DNA of 64,000 nucleotides from Microbacterium esteraromaticum (lineage in GTDB: Bacteria > Actinomycetota > Actinomycetes > Actinomycetales > Microbacteriaceae): assembly GCF_017303215.1 (NCBI RefSeq), contig NZ_JAEMWU010000001.1, positions 744,001-808,000 of the forward strand. The letters run 5' to 3'. Each line of letters begins with the position of its first letter. Within the stretch, counting starts at the first letter, position 1. The notes under the pieces were generated by a model, which was given only the letters and a program-made list of their open reading frames with translations, did no database searches and was not told the DNA's origin. Shown here one piece after another: positions 47,972 to 56,607 of this stretch. The position numbers were made by a program, and so were the translations under genes.

Positions 47972-50053
47972 TCAGAACAGCATCGGCGCCGCCGGTCTCA
48001 CCACCGCGGCGGCCGCAGCCCCGACTTGTACCCGACCCATGCCGCGTATCCGGTCGTGCTCGGGTTCGGATCGCGCCTCGAGCCCGTGCACGCGGATCAA
48101 CGGGCGCATCCGCCGGGCGAGCCACTGCCGGTACGCCTTCGGTGCTTCGGCCGAGCTGCCCGGGTACAGTCCGCGGTACGACGACAGCAGTTCCGGATGC
48201 TCGCGCTCAAGCCACTGCAAGAACCAGGGCTTCACTCCGGCGCGCAAGTGCAGCGCGCCATAGACGACATGGTCGGCGCCAGTCTCTTTGATGCGCCGCA
48301 GTGCTTCATCGATGGCCGCGATCGAGTCGGTGAGGTGCGGCAGTACCGGCATCAGGAAGACGCCGACCCGAAAGCCCGCGTCGGTCAGCGCGCGCACGGT
48401 GTCGAGTCGTGCCTGTGTCGATGGGGTTCCCGGCTCGATCGAGTGCTGCAGCTCATCGTCGTACATCGCGATCGACATCTGCACATCGATCGGCACACGC
48501 CGGGCCGCTTCGGTCAGCACGGGGATGTCGCGGCGGATCAGTGTTCCCTTGGTGAGGATCGACATCGGTGTGCCCGACTCGGCGAGAGCCGCGATGATGC
48601 CGGGCATCAGTCGGTAGCGGCCCTCGGCGCGCTGATAAGGGTCGGTGTTCGTGCCCAGGGCGACGGTCTCGTGTTGCCATGATCCGCGGCGCAGCTCGCG
48701 CCGCAGCACGTCGACCACGTTCGTCTTCACGACGACCTGGGTATCGAAGTCCGCACCGCCGTCGACGTCGAGGTACTCATGCGTGCCGCGGGCGAAGCAG
48801 TTGTGACTGATTACTCCGTTCGCGATGAAGTCACCTGTTCCGGTGGTGATGTCGATGAGTTCGCGATCGCCGTCGAGCGGTTCGATGGATACAACCCTCA
48901 GGTCTGCCGCGGTCTTGACAGCGCTCCCCACCACGTCGAGCTTTCGCGTGATCGCTGGATTGGCGACAAGAAAGAACCGCTGTCGCATCGGTAGCCCTCC
49001 CGTGACCCGTATGTCGGTGACGCCGTTCGTACGCGCACGCTCCCGAGTGTGCGTCACCCCGAGAAGGTCGCAACTGGAGCCGATCAGGTCAAGCAGTTCG
49101 GGGTCCTTGTTGCTGATGCGAAGGATCCCGCGTGAACAACTCCCTCCAGCGTCAAAGATGCCTCCCAGGAAACCTCGGTGCCATTCGAGAGACGGCGAGG
49201 CCGGGGTCAGCACGAGTGCCTCGATCGCTGCAACGTTCATTGCAGCCGCGGTGTGAATCGCGTTCAACGCCCTACGCTTGGCAGTCGCCGGCGCGAACTG
49301 CCGCGCATGCGTCTTCACTCCTTCCTGTTCGAGGTACTCACGCGCTCGTGTGAGTGCTTCGTCATCGATCAACGCCAGCCGGAACGAGTTGATCTTTCTG
49401 GTCTGCTTGCCGACACGGTACTCGCCGTGGAAGATGGCAGCGTCGCCTCGGATGATCCCAGCAAGGTAGCCGCGGCGATAATCTCGGCCAAGCGTCGCGT
49501 TCTCCGATGACGGGCCGACGCCGAAGCCCATCAGCCTGTTGTTCACCGTGAGGTGCGGGCGTTGACCGACCTCAGCGTCCGCGACATGCTTCCATCCGCG
49601 ATCCGTCAGAAACCGATGATCACCGCTGGCGGTTAGCGTCGTTCCGTCCGCGAGTGTCACCTTGAAAGCCGGTTTCGTTGTCTGCCACTTCGCTTCGATA
49701 CGCGTCTTCTGGTATCGACGGTAGGAGCCCTGCTTCACGGTGCCGATAACCTCGTCGCCGACTTCAAGCGCACCGAGTGCGCGCTGTCGGCCATCCGCAC
49801 AGAGGATCAGGGTTGCCGGATCTAAGCAGTACACGCAGGCATGGCTGCATCCGCGATAGGGGTTGATCGTCCATCGGAACGGCATCTTCGAGGGCCCGGG
49901 AACACTGTTCAGCGCCGACTTCGCCAGCACCTCGTGAAAGGTCATCCCCGCGAACTCGGGCGTCGTGACCGAGCGCACGATGCCGCTGCGGTTCTCCAGC
50001 CCGGGTAGCGCAGCGGCATCCGCGTCGTCGAGCGTCTGTCCCTGCCATCGCAT
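47972..50053 (-). CDS. Radical SAM protein (Rv2578c family) with intein
   Basis: The 693-residue precursor contains a 343-residue intein at residues 76-418; splicing would leave a 350-residue radical SAM protein, close to the Rv2578c family length. The cluster motif reads RGCSHACVY, then the intein, then CFARGTHEY: Cys69 and Cys73 precede the insertion and Cys419 is the first residue after it. Until splicing restores CxxxCxxC, the normal cluster-binding arrangement is absent. The C-terminal part carries PYQRAEGRYRLMPGIIAALAE and SILTKGTLIRRD, typical of the family. The substrate is unknown. TTGACA with a 17-bp spacer and TCGAAT precede the ATG. Confidence 0.92.
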   Translation of the reverse strand: MRWQGQTLDDADAAALPGLENRSGIVRSVTTPEFAGMTFHEVLAKSALNSVPGPSKMPFRWTINPYRGCSHACVYCLDPATLILCADGRQRALGALEVGDEVIGTVKQGSYRRYQKTRIEAKWQTTKPAFKVTLADGTTLTASGDHRFLTDRGWKHVADAEVGQRPHLTVNNRLMGFGVGPSSENATLGRDYRRGYLAGIIRGDAAIFHGEYRVGKQTRKINSFRLALIDDEALTRAREYLEQEGVKTHARQFAPATAKRRALNAIHTAAAMNVAAIEALVLTPASPSLEWHRGFLGGIFDAGGSCSRGILRISNKDPELLDLIGSSCDLLGVTHTRERARTNGVTDIRVTGGLPMRQRFFLVANPAITRKLDVVGSAVKTAADLRVVSIEPLDGDRELIDITTGTGDFIANGVISHNCFARGTHEYLDVDGGADFDTQVVVKTNVVDVLRRELRRGSWQHETVALGTNTDPYQRAEGRYRLMPGIIAALAESGTPMSILTKGTLIRRDIPVLTEAARRVPIDVQMSIAMYDDELQHSIEPGTPSTQARLDTVRALTDAGFRVGVFLMPVLPHLTDSIAAIDEALRRIKETGADHVVYGALHLRAGVKPWFLQWLEREHPELLSSYRGLYPGSSAEAPKAYRQWLARRMRPLIRVHGLEARSEPEHDRIRGMGRVQVGAAAAAVVRPAAPMLF
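48800..49828 (-). mobile_element. Intein with LAGLIDADG homing endonuclease
   Basis: The intein starts CLDPATLILCADG (block A, Cys1) and ends FIANGVISHN before Cys+1 (block G, His-Asn). Block B is TASGDHRFLT with the TxxH signature. The endonuclease motifs are YLAGIIRGDAAI and a second, weaker FLGGIFDAGGS, so this is a full-size intein with a possibly active homing domain. Its DNA is less G+C-rich than the flanking extein. Confidence 0.92.
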
Positions 50054-50059
50054 GCATTC

Positions 50060-50088
50060 ATTCGAACAAACAATCGAGAATCTGTCAA
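50060..50088 (-). promoter_or_regulatory. Promoter of radical SAM gene
   Basis: On the minus strand TTGACA, a 17-bp spacer and TCGAAT are followed by exactly 6 bases and the ATG. This is the best -35/-10 pair among the leaderless-type starts here. Confidence 0.65.
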
Positions 50089-50147
50089 TCCTGAATCGAA
50101 CAGGCTTTCGTCACCCCTCAGCCATGAACGTGGGCCACAATGGAGCG

Positions 50148-51077
50148 GTGAGTGCCGTGCAGCCCCGCCATGCGGCGCGTGAATCGCTCGCCGTCCGGAT
50201 CGCTGTTCCGTTTGGCGTGCTGTTCACCGCGCTGGCGTCGTTGTCGACGATTCTCGGCGGCATCGAGATCGAACCCGCGGCGGCGCAACAGCCTCCGACT
50301 CCGGCTGCCGTGTTGCGCCTGCCCGCCGTCGATGTGCTGGCGGCCGAGGCGGTCGATCCGTGCGCCGACAAGGTGGTGATCGCCGCGCTCGCCGCGGATG
50401 ATGACGATGCCGCTGTCCGCGCGTTCGGGGGTGGTGCCGAGTTCCGCGCCGCTGTCGCCGCGGGTAGCGCACCGTGTGTCTCGCTCGACGATCCGAACCG
50501 CATCTGGGTCGTCGTAAACAAGCAGCGTCCACTGCAGCCAGAGGGCTTCGCTCCGGCATCCCTCTCCGGCACCGACCTGCGAGCGACGTCGCTTTCGAAC
50601 GAGATGCTTCCCGAGGTGACGGTCGCGCTCGAGCGCATGGCGGCGGCCTCGGCCGCCGAGGGGGCCGGAACCCTCGGTATCAACAACGGCTACCGCTCGT
50701 ACGACGTGCAGACCCGCACCTATGAGTCGCACGTGATCGCGCGCGGGCAGCCGGGAGCGGATGCTGTCTCTGCGCGCCCTGGATACTCGGAGCACCAGAG
50801 CGGGCTCGCGTTCGATCTGATCGCGTGCACGGCCGAGTGTGGCATGCATGAGGAGTTTGGCGGGACCTCGCAGGGGGAGTGGGTGGCCGCGAACGCCTGG
50901 CGGTTCGGATTCATCGTGCGCTACGTGCAGGGTGAGACCGGAACGACGGGTTATCTGCCTGAGCCGTGGCACATCCGCTACATCGGACCCGAGCTCGCGG
51001 CGGCATATCATCACGGCGGGTTCCGCACGTTGGAGGAGTTCTTCGGCTTGCCGGCGGCGCCCGACTACGCGCACTGA
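50148..51077 (+). CDS. VanY-like D-alanyl-D-alanine carboxypeptidase
   Basis: This protein of about 309 residues is secreted or anchored through an N-terminal hydrophobic segment (VRIAVPFGVLFTALASLSTIL). The C-terminal M15 peptidase domain shows NNGYRSYDVQ, the zinc motif SEHQSGLAFDL (SxHxxGxAxD) and PEPWHIRY with the last zinc His. It would trim the peptide stem of peptidoglycan. The start is uncertain between the ATG at 50124 and the GTG at 50148; I prefer the GTG, where the basic N-region begins after CACAAT. Confidence 0.85.
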   Translation: MSAVQPRHAARESLAVRIAVPFGVLFTALASLSTILGGIEIEPAAAQQPPTPAAVLRLPAVDVLAAEAVDPCADKVVIAALAADDDDAAVRAFGGGAEFRAAVAAGSAPCVSLDDPNRIWVVVNKQRPLQPEGFAPASLSGTDLRATSLSNEMLPEVTVALERMAAASAAEGAGTLGINNGYRSYDVQTRTYESHVIARGQPGADAVSARPGYSEHQSGLAFDLIACTAECGMHEEFGGTSQGEWVAANAWRFGFIVRYVQGETGTTGYLPEPWHIRYIGPELAAAYHHGGFRTLEEFFGLPAAPDYAH

Positions 51078-51224
51078 CGGCGCTGTTGCGGCATCCCACA
51101 AATGCGGAACGCAGTGTCACGTTTGGTGAGACGCATTCCCACAATGGACTGTTCCGCGTCGGTGTCTCGCCGTAGACTCGCGGTGCGAAGACGCACCTAC
51201 CCCCACGACGTTCAGGAGGACGAA

Positions 51225-52388
51225 ATGGAACGCGACATCTACGAAGAAGACCACGAGGCCTTCCGCGACCTGGTCAAGGACTTCGTCAAGCGTCATGTCT
51301 CGAACGAGTCGATCGAGAAGTGGGATGCTGCGGGCGAGATCGACCGCGCCACCATGCTCGCCGCAGGTGAAGCGGGTCTGATCGGACTGTCGGTGCCCGA
51401 GGAGTTCGGCGGCGCGGGCATGCTGCAGGACTACCGCTTCCGCACGATCGTCATGGAAGAGGTCATCGCGGCCGGTGCCGGTTCGCTCGCGGGTGCGTTC
51501 GGCATCCAGGACGACCTCGCGGTTCCCTACCTGGTGCACATGGGCACGCAGGAGCAGAAGGAGAAGTGGCTGCCGCGCATGGCCACCGGTGAGGTGCTCG
51601 GTGCGCTCGCCATGACCGACCCCGGCGCGGGTTCCGACCTGCGCGGCATCAAGACCAACGCCAAGAAGGTCGACGGTGGCTACATCGTCAACGGCGCCAA
51701 GACGTTCATCTCATCGGGCACCACGGCCGACATGGTCGTCACGTTCGTCAAGACCGGTGAGGGCAACCGCCCCGACGCGTTCAGCCTGCTCATCCTTGAG
51801 AAGGGCATGGAAGGCTTCGACCAGGGCAAGAAGCTCAGCAAGATGGGCTTCCACGGGTGGGACACCGCTGAGCTCAGCTTCACCGACGTGTTCGTGCCCG
51901 ACGAGAACCTGATCAGCGGCAAGGAAGGGCAGGGCTTCATCCAGCTGATGATGAACCTGCCGCTTGAGCGCCTGTCGATCGGTGTCGCCGCGGCGGCCGC
52001 CGCACAGGCCGCGACCGACTGGACGATCACCTACACCAAGGAGCGCGAGGCGTTCGGTGAGCGCATCGCCGACTTCCAGAACACCCGCTTCCAGCTGGCC
52101 GACATGGTCACCACCACCGAGGTGATGTGGGCCTACATCGACCGTGCGCTGCTGGCGTACAAGGATGGCAAGCTCACCGCCGAGGATGCTGCCAAGGTCA
52201 AGTACTGGGCGACCGAGCGCGAGTGGGAGCTGCTCGACATCGGCGTGCAGCTGCACGGTGGCTACGGGTACATCATGGAGTACCCCATCGCCCGGGCGTT
52301 CACCGACGCTCGCGTGCACCGCATCTACGGCGGCACGAACGAGATCATGCGCGATCTCGTCGGTCGCCAGATCGCCGGCAAGCGCTGA
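51225..52388 (+). CDS. Acyl-CoA dehydrogenase
   Basis: This 387-residue flavoenzyme introduces the alpha,beta double bond in acyl-CoA. It shows GLSVPEEFGGAGML, LGALAMTDPGAGSDLRGIKT, the FAD motif KMGFHGWDTAELSF, RLSIGVAAAAAAQAA and QLHGGYGYIMEYPIARAFTDARVHRIYGGTNEIM. The length is standard. AGGAGG at 51214-51219 precedes the ATG. It stands alone and is followed by a strong terminator. Chain-length preference cannot be read. Confidence 0.93.
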   Translation: MERDIYEEDHEAFRDLVKDFVKRHVSNESIEKWDAAGEIDRATMLAAGEAGLIGLSVPEEFGGAGMLQDYRFRTIVMEEVIAAGAGSLAGAFGIQDDLAVPYLVHMGTQEQKEKWLPRMATGEVLGALAMTDPGAGSDLRGIKTNAKKVDGGYIVNGAKTFISSGTTADMVVTFVKTGEGNRPDAFSLLILEKGMEGFDQGKKLSKMGFHGWDTAELSFTDVFVPDENLISGKEGQGFIQLMMNLPLERLSIGVAAAAAAQAATDWTITYTKEREAFGERIADFQNTRFQLADMVTTTEVMWAYIDRALLAYKDGKLTAEDAAKVKYWATEREWELLDIGVQLHGGYGYIMEYPIARAFTDARVHRIYGGTNEIMRDLVGRQIAGKR

Positions 52389-52400
52389 CCTCCCGCTGAC

Positions 52401-52430
52401 AAAGGGCCGCTCGGAAACGAGCGGCCCTTT
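52401..52430 (+). terminator. Intrinsic terminator of the dehydrogenase gene
   Basis: A perfect 13-bp stem AAAGGGCCGCTCG / CGAGCGGCCCTTT with a GAAA tetraloop lies 13 bases after the stop codon and ends in a short T run. Confidence 0.92.
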
Positions 52431-52472
52431 CCGCGCCCGCGCCCGCGCGCTCACGCCGCGCGCTCGCCCCCT

Positions 52473-52539
52473 TGAGAAACCACTTGTCGTACGAGAAACC
52501 ACCTGCGGCGTGATTTCTCGAACGGGAAGTGGTTTCTCA
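52473..52539. repeat. Nested palindrome with GAGAAACCAC units
   Basis: TGAGAAACCACTT (52473-52485) pairs with AAGTGGTTTCTCA (52527-52539). Inside, CGAGAAA (52492-52498) pairs with TTTCTCG (52514-52520). GAGAAACCAC occurs twice forward, 19 bases apart, then twice in reverse, the second reverse copy truncated. It lies between convergent genes that already have a terminator. Confidence 0.8.
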
Positions 52540-52558
52540 GCGGCCGACGCGGGCGGGA

Positions 52559-53410
52559 TCAGGCGGCGAGCCAGGGCCAGGTGAGGGTGAAGAGGGCGGC
52601 GGATGCTGTCAGCAGAGCCACCAGGAACACCGTGTCGCGTGCGCGCCACGGCACCAGGTGCCGCTCGGTGCGCGTGGGGTGGGCGCCGAAGGCGCGGGCA
52701 TCCATCGACAGTGCGACGCGTTCGGCGTGGCGGATGCCCGAGGCGAGCAGCGGCACGATGTACCCCCATCCGCGCATCAGACGGGCGATCGGTCCGCGCC
52801 CGCCCCACCGTCCGCCGGCGCCGCGCACACGGTGCGCCGCTCGGATGACCGACAGCTCGTACCCGAACCGGGGCACGAACCGGTAGGCGGCCAGCGCCGT
52901 GTAGCCGACGCGGTACGGAACATGCAGCTGTTGCACAGCGGCGCGCACCAGGTCGGGGCCGTTCGTCGTGAGTCCGCCGATCAGGGCGAGCGCGAGGATC
53001 GCGCACAGGCGCAGCGCAGTGGCCAGGCCGATCGCCAGGGCGCCTTCGTAGAGCACCCAGTCGCCGATGCGCAGCACGGCGGGGGTGTCTGACACCAGGG
53101 TGTCGTCGATCCAGATCGAGAAGCCGAAGGTGAGCAGGGCGACGCCGGCGGGCACGGCCAGGAACAGCAGCGCCACGACTCCACGGCTCAGGCGAGCGCC
53201 GGTGAGCAGCAGCAGATACGACAGGGCGATGAACGCCAACGGGGTGTCGAGGTCGCGGGTGAACGCGAGCAGCACCATGGCCGGTACGACGGCGGCGATC
53301 TTCGTCAGTGGGTTGAGATGGTGCAGAAAGTGCGACGGCGCGGCCACCGGGGTCGCGAACGGATCGACCGGGGTCGGGGCGGTGGCCACCGAGACGGGCA
53401 TGCCGGTCAT
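52559..53410 (-). CDS. ECF transporter T component (YkoC type)
   Basis: This 283-residue membrane protein couples the ATPase to the substrate-binding subunit. It has about five to six hydrophobic segments, LHHLNPLTKIAAVVPAMVLLAF at the start, and the coupling-helix motif regions with Ala-Arg-Gly-like sequences at RAAHRVRGAGGRWGG and ALSMDARAFGAHPTR. It overlaps the upstream ATPase gene by 4 bases. With that gene and the S component at 56030 it completes a YkoEDC-type thiamine-precursor importer. Confidence 0.9.
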   Translation of the reverse strand: MTGMPVSVATAPTPVDPFATPVAAPSHFLHHLNPLTKIAAVVPAMVLLAFTRDLDTPLAFIALSYLLLLTGARLSRGVVALLFLAVPAGVALLTFGFSIWIDDTLVSDTPAVLRIGDWVLYEGALAIGLATALRLCAILALALIGGLTTNGPDLVRAAVQQLHVPYRVGYTALAAYRFVPRFGYELSVIRAAHRVRGAGGRWGGRGPIARLMRGWGYIVPLLASGIRHAERVALSMDARAFGAHPTRTERHLVPWRARDTVFLVALLTASAALFTLTWPWLAA

Positions 53411-55077
53411 GCCGCCCTCCCCTCAGCGAGCACCCGCAGCATGGGTGGTAGTCGCAGTCCGGCGGCGGCGAACACGGCCGGGTCGGCGAACAGGTCGGCT
53501 GTGCGTCCGGCGGCGTGCAGGGCGCCGTCGCGCAGCATCACGGTGTGCGTGCTGTACTCGGCGACCAATTGCAGGTCGTGCGTGACGATCAGCACCGTGG
53601 TGCCTTCGGCCTGCAGTTCTTTCAGCAGGGTCAGCAGTTCGGTTGCCCGTGCGCGATCCTGTCCGAAGGTGGGCTCGTCGAGGGCCAGTACGCCGGGGCG
53701 TGCGATCAAGGCCGTTCCCACCGACAGGCGCCGCTTCTCGCCGCCGGAGAGCAGAAACGGGTGCACGTCGGCCTTGTGCATCAGCCCGAAGCGGGCCAGC
53801 ATCCCGTCGACGCGTTCGTCGATCTCGGTCGCGGGCAGCCGTTGCATGCGTAGGCCGTGCGCGAGTTCCTCCCGCACGGTTCCGGCGATGAACTGGTGCT
53901 CGGGGTTCTGGAAGACGAATCCGACGCGCGACGCGAGCTGGCGGGGAGCTGCCCGACCGGCGTCGAGGTCGCCGATCATCACGGTGCGGCGCGGGGCGGG
54001 TACGACGCCCGCGAGCGCTTGCAGCAGGGTCGTCTTGCCCGCGCCGTTCGCCCCGACGATGGCCGTGAACGAGCCCTCGGGGATCTGCAGCTGCGGAACC
54101 ATCAGCACGGGTTCGCGACGCTTGACAACGGTCATATCGCGCACCGTGATCGCGCTCGGAGCATCGGCGCGCGGCATCTGCGCAGGGGCGGGAAAGAGGT
54201 CAGCGGGCAGGTGCGCAAACTCGTCGGGCGTGACCGGCAGCACCGGGATGTCGGCGCCCGCGGCGCGCAGGCGCAGCGCTGCCAGCGTGCTGGACGGCAG
54301 CCACACGCCGAGCTCGAGCAGCGCGTCGGCGTTGTTGCGGATTGTGTCTCGTGCCGGGCCGTCGAGCACGACCCGGCCGTCGTGGTCGAGGACGACCGCC
54401 CGGGTGGCGAAGCGCATGGCGGCGTCGAGGTTGTGCTCGACCAGCACGATGGCGCGGTCGGCGTCGTGCGCCAGCTCGCCGAGGGCGTCGTAGACGTCGT
54501 CGATTCCCTGCGGGTCGAGGTTTGCGGTGGGCTCGTCGAGCACGATCACGCGCGAACGCATCGCCAGGGCGCACGCGATGGCCAGGCGCTGGCGCCCGCC
54601 GCCCGAGAGCAGGTCGGGGTTCCATGAGCGCTTGTGCCACAGGCCCATGCGTCGCAGCGCCTGCTCGCTGCGGGTGAGCACCTCATCGACCGGCAGCAGC
54701 AGGTTCTCCAGACCGAAGGCGACCTCGTCGAGCACGGTGCCGGTCACCAGCTGCGAGTCCGGATCCTGGAACACCATCGAGATGTGCCGGCTCAGTTCGG
54801 CGACCGGGGTCACGCGGGCATCCATCCCCGCCGTCTCGACGCGACCGGCGACCTCGGCGGTCACCGACTGCGGGATGAGCCCGTTCAAGGTCAGAGTCAG
54901 GGTGGACTTGCCGGATCCGCTCGGTCCGAGCACGAGTACGACCTCACCCGGATGAACGTCGAACGAGACGTTCCGCGGGGAGGGATGCGCGCTGCCCGCG
55001 TGCGTGACGCTCAGGTCGCGCACGCGGAGGAGAGGGTCGGATGCCGGCACGGCGGGCCTTTCTCGGCGTCGGGTCAC
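53407..55077 (-). CDS. ECF transporter double ATPase (YkoD type)
   Basis: This 556-residue protein contains two fused ABC ATPase domains. The first has GPSGSGKST (Walker A), LLSGGGRQRLAIA (signature) and VIVLDEPTANLDP; the second has GANGAGKTT, LLSGGEKRRLSVG and VLALDEPTFGQDR. It energises the transporter together with the T component. The gene starts GTG with AGAAGG adjacent. Its natural upstream partner, the S component, lies on the far side of an opposed kinase gene. Confidence 0.93.
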   Translation of the reverse strand: MTRRRERPAVPASDPLLRVRDLSVTHAGSAHPSPRNVSFDVHPGEVVLVLGPSGSGKSTLTLTLNGLIPQSVTAEVAGRVETAGMDARVTPVAELSRHISMVFQDPDSQLVTGTVLDEVAFGLENLLLPVDEVLTRSEQALRRMGLWHKRSWNPDLLSGGGRQRLAIACALAMRSRVIVLDEPTANLDPQGIDDVYDALGELAHDADRAIVLVEHNLDAAMRFATRAVVLDHDGRVVLDGPARDTIRNNADALLELGVWLPSSTLAALRLRAAGADIPVLPVTPDEFAHLPADLFPAPAQMPRADAPSAITVRDMTVVKRREPVLMVPQLQIPEGSFTAIVGANGAGKTTLLQALAGVVPAPRRTVMIGDLDAGRAAPRQLASRVGFVFQNPEHQFIAGTVREELAHGLRMQRLPATEIDERVDGMLARFGLMHKADVHPFLLSGGEKRRLSVGTALIARPGVLALDEPTFGQDRARATELLTLLKELQAEGTTVLIVTHDLQLVAEYSTHTVMLRDGALHAAGRTADLFADPAVFAAAGLRLPPMLRVLAEGRAA

Positions 55078-55122
55078 CTTCTAACTTAGTCGGGCCTTAC
55101 CTTTCCAAGACCCGTGGGATGA

Positions 55123-55128
55123 GAGGAT
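55123..55128 (+). promoter_or_regulatory. -10-like box of the kinase gene
   Basis: GAGGAT lies 7 bases before the ATG at 55136, matching the leaderless pattern, although it could also be read as a ribosome site. Confidence 0.3.
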
Positions 55129-55135
55129 CGTCCGG

Positions 55136-56023
55136 ATGACTGCACAGCCCCCCGCACCGCGCCTGATCACGATCGGCGAGACCATGGCGCTCGTCGCCCC
55201 GATGGCTGCCGAGCCGTTGCTCACCGCCCAGGACTTCCGCCTGGGGATCGGCGGCGCCGAGTCGAACGTCGCGGTGCATGTCGCCGCGCTCGGGCATCCG
55301 ACGGCGTGGGTGAGTGCTCTCGGTGACGATGTGCTCGGCGAGCGCGTGCGCGCGGTGATCGACGGCTTCGGCGTCGACACGCGCTGGGTGGCGACCGATG
55401 CGACGGCGCCCACCGGGGTGTACTTCAAGGATCCCGGCCGCGGTGTGCAGTATTACCGGGCCGGGTCGGCGGCGTCGCGGATGCGCCCTGCCTCGCTCGA
55501 TGGCGTGCCGCTTGAGCAGGCCGAGATCGTGCACATCTCGGGCATCACGCCTGTGCTGTCGGCGTCGTGCGCCGAACTCGTCGAGGCGGTGCTCGACCGC
55601 ATGGCTGCCGCACAGGGCATCGTCAGTTTCGATGTGAACCATCGTGCCGCGCTGTGGTCGGCCGCCGAGGCGGCCCCTGTTCTGCGGCGACTCGCCGAGC
55701 GCGCCGACCTCGTCTTCGTCGGACGCGACGAGGCCGAGACGCTGTGGGGGTGTGAGACGGCGGCGGATGCCAGGGCGCTCCTCCCCGGTGTACCGACGCT
55801 CGTCGTCAAGGACGGCGACGTCGGCGCGACGGAGTTCTCGGATGCCGGTGAGGTGTTCGTCCCGGCGATTCCGACCGAGGTTGTCGAGGTGGTCGGTGCG
55901 GGGGATGCCTTCGCAGCCGGTTACCTGGCCGCGCTGCTGGCCGGTGCTCCGGCATCCGAGCGTCTTCTGGCCGGTCACCGGCGGGCGAGTCTGGTGCTGC
56001 GTTCGACCAGCGACCTCGTCTGA
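55136..56023 (+). CDS. PfkB sugar kinase, KDG-kinase-like
   Basis: This 295-residue kinase of the PfkB/ribokinase fold phosphorylates a sugar or sugar acid. It shows GIGGAESNVAVHVAALG, the KdgK-like YYRAGSAASRM and the C-terminal signature VVGAGDAFAAGYLAALLAG with the catalytic Asp. The YYRAGSAAS motif suggests 2-keto-3-deoxygluconate or a close relative. It lies on the opposite strand between the ykoE-like and ykoD-like genes, splitting that transporter cluster. Confidence 0.88.
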   Translation: MTAQPPAPRLITIGETMALVAPMAAEPLLTAQDFRLGIGGAESNVAVHVAALGHPTAWVSALGDDVLGERVRAVIDGFGVDTRWVATDATAPTGVYFKDPGRGVQYYRAGSAASRMRPASLDGVPLEQAEIVHISGITPVLSASCAELVEAVLDRMAAAQGIVSFDVNHRAALWSAAEAAPVLRRLAERADLVFVGRDEAETLWGCETAADARALLPGVPTLVVKDGDVGATEFSDAGEVFVPAIPTEVVEVVGAGDAFAAGYLAALLAGAPASERLLAGHRRASLVLRSTSDLV

Positions 56024-56029
56024 GGAGGA

Positions 56030-56572
56030 TTACTTCGGGGCGACGCCGGCGCGACGCAGGGCGTTGCCCACCGCGATGCCGATCGCGGTCCACACCACCG
56101 GTCCCAGCACCGACACCGTGAGGTACATCACCTTCGCCCAGGGGTCGAGGGCGTCCATGTGCGCGGCGAACCACACCACGACGGCGACGAATACGCCGAT
56201 GAGCAGGGCCGAGACGAAGAAGCGCCAGCGCCCCCAGGCCTTGTAGCGGGTGAGCGCCGCCACGCCCTCCTGGATCGCGCCGAACAGCAGCGCGGTACCG
56301 ATGAAGCGCAGCGCCCAGACCGGGTTGAACGCGCTGGCGATCAGCGCGGCGAACACGTGCGTGATCAGGGCGACCAGCGGGCGTCGCAGTACCTCCTGCG
56401 CGATGATGCCCGGCAGCACGTGCGACCCCAGCACCAGCCCGTACAGGTACGGAGCGACAGCGAGCACGCCCAGCGTGACGGCCCCGGCGATGCCGCCGAG
56501 AATGCCCGTGGCGACGCCGATGGCGGCGCAGACGAGGAGTGTGCGCGTGCTCAGAGCGGGTCGGGATGCCAC
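56030..56572 (-). CDS. ECF transporter S component (YkoE family)
   Basis: This 180-residue membrane protein has six hydrophobic segments and matches the YkoE family, the substrate-binding subunit of the hydroxymethylpyrimidine/thiamine-precursor importer: GVLAVAPYLYGLVLGSHVLPGIIAQ and NPVWALRFIGTALLFGAIQEG. It starts GTG exactly 6 bases after TAGCCT. No TPP riboswitch fits in the 35 bases between it and the next gene. Substrate assignment is from the family. Confidence 0.85.
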   Translation of the reverse strand: MASRPALSTRTLLVCAAIGVATGILGGIAGAVTLGVLAVAPYLYGLVLGSHVLPGIIAQEVLRRPLVALITHVFAALIASAFNPVWALRFIGTALLFGAIQEGVAALTRYKAWGRWRFFVSALLIGVFVAVVVWFAAHMDALDPWAKVMYLTVSVLGPVVWTAIGIAVGNALRRAGVAPK

Positions 56573-56578
56573 CCTCTC

Positions 56579-56584
56579 AGGCTA
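56579..56584 (-). promoter_or_regulatory. -10 box of the ykoE-like gene
   Basis: TAGCCT on the minus strand lies exactly 6 bases before the GTG start. Confidence 0.45.
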
Positions 56585-56607
56585 CCGGCACGAGGGGCGC
56601 GTACCCG

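Noticed and set aside
56573..56607. TPP riboswitch before the ykoE-like gene.
   Set aside because: Only 35 bases separate the genes and a -10 box lies 6 bases before the start, leaving no room for a riboswitch.
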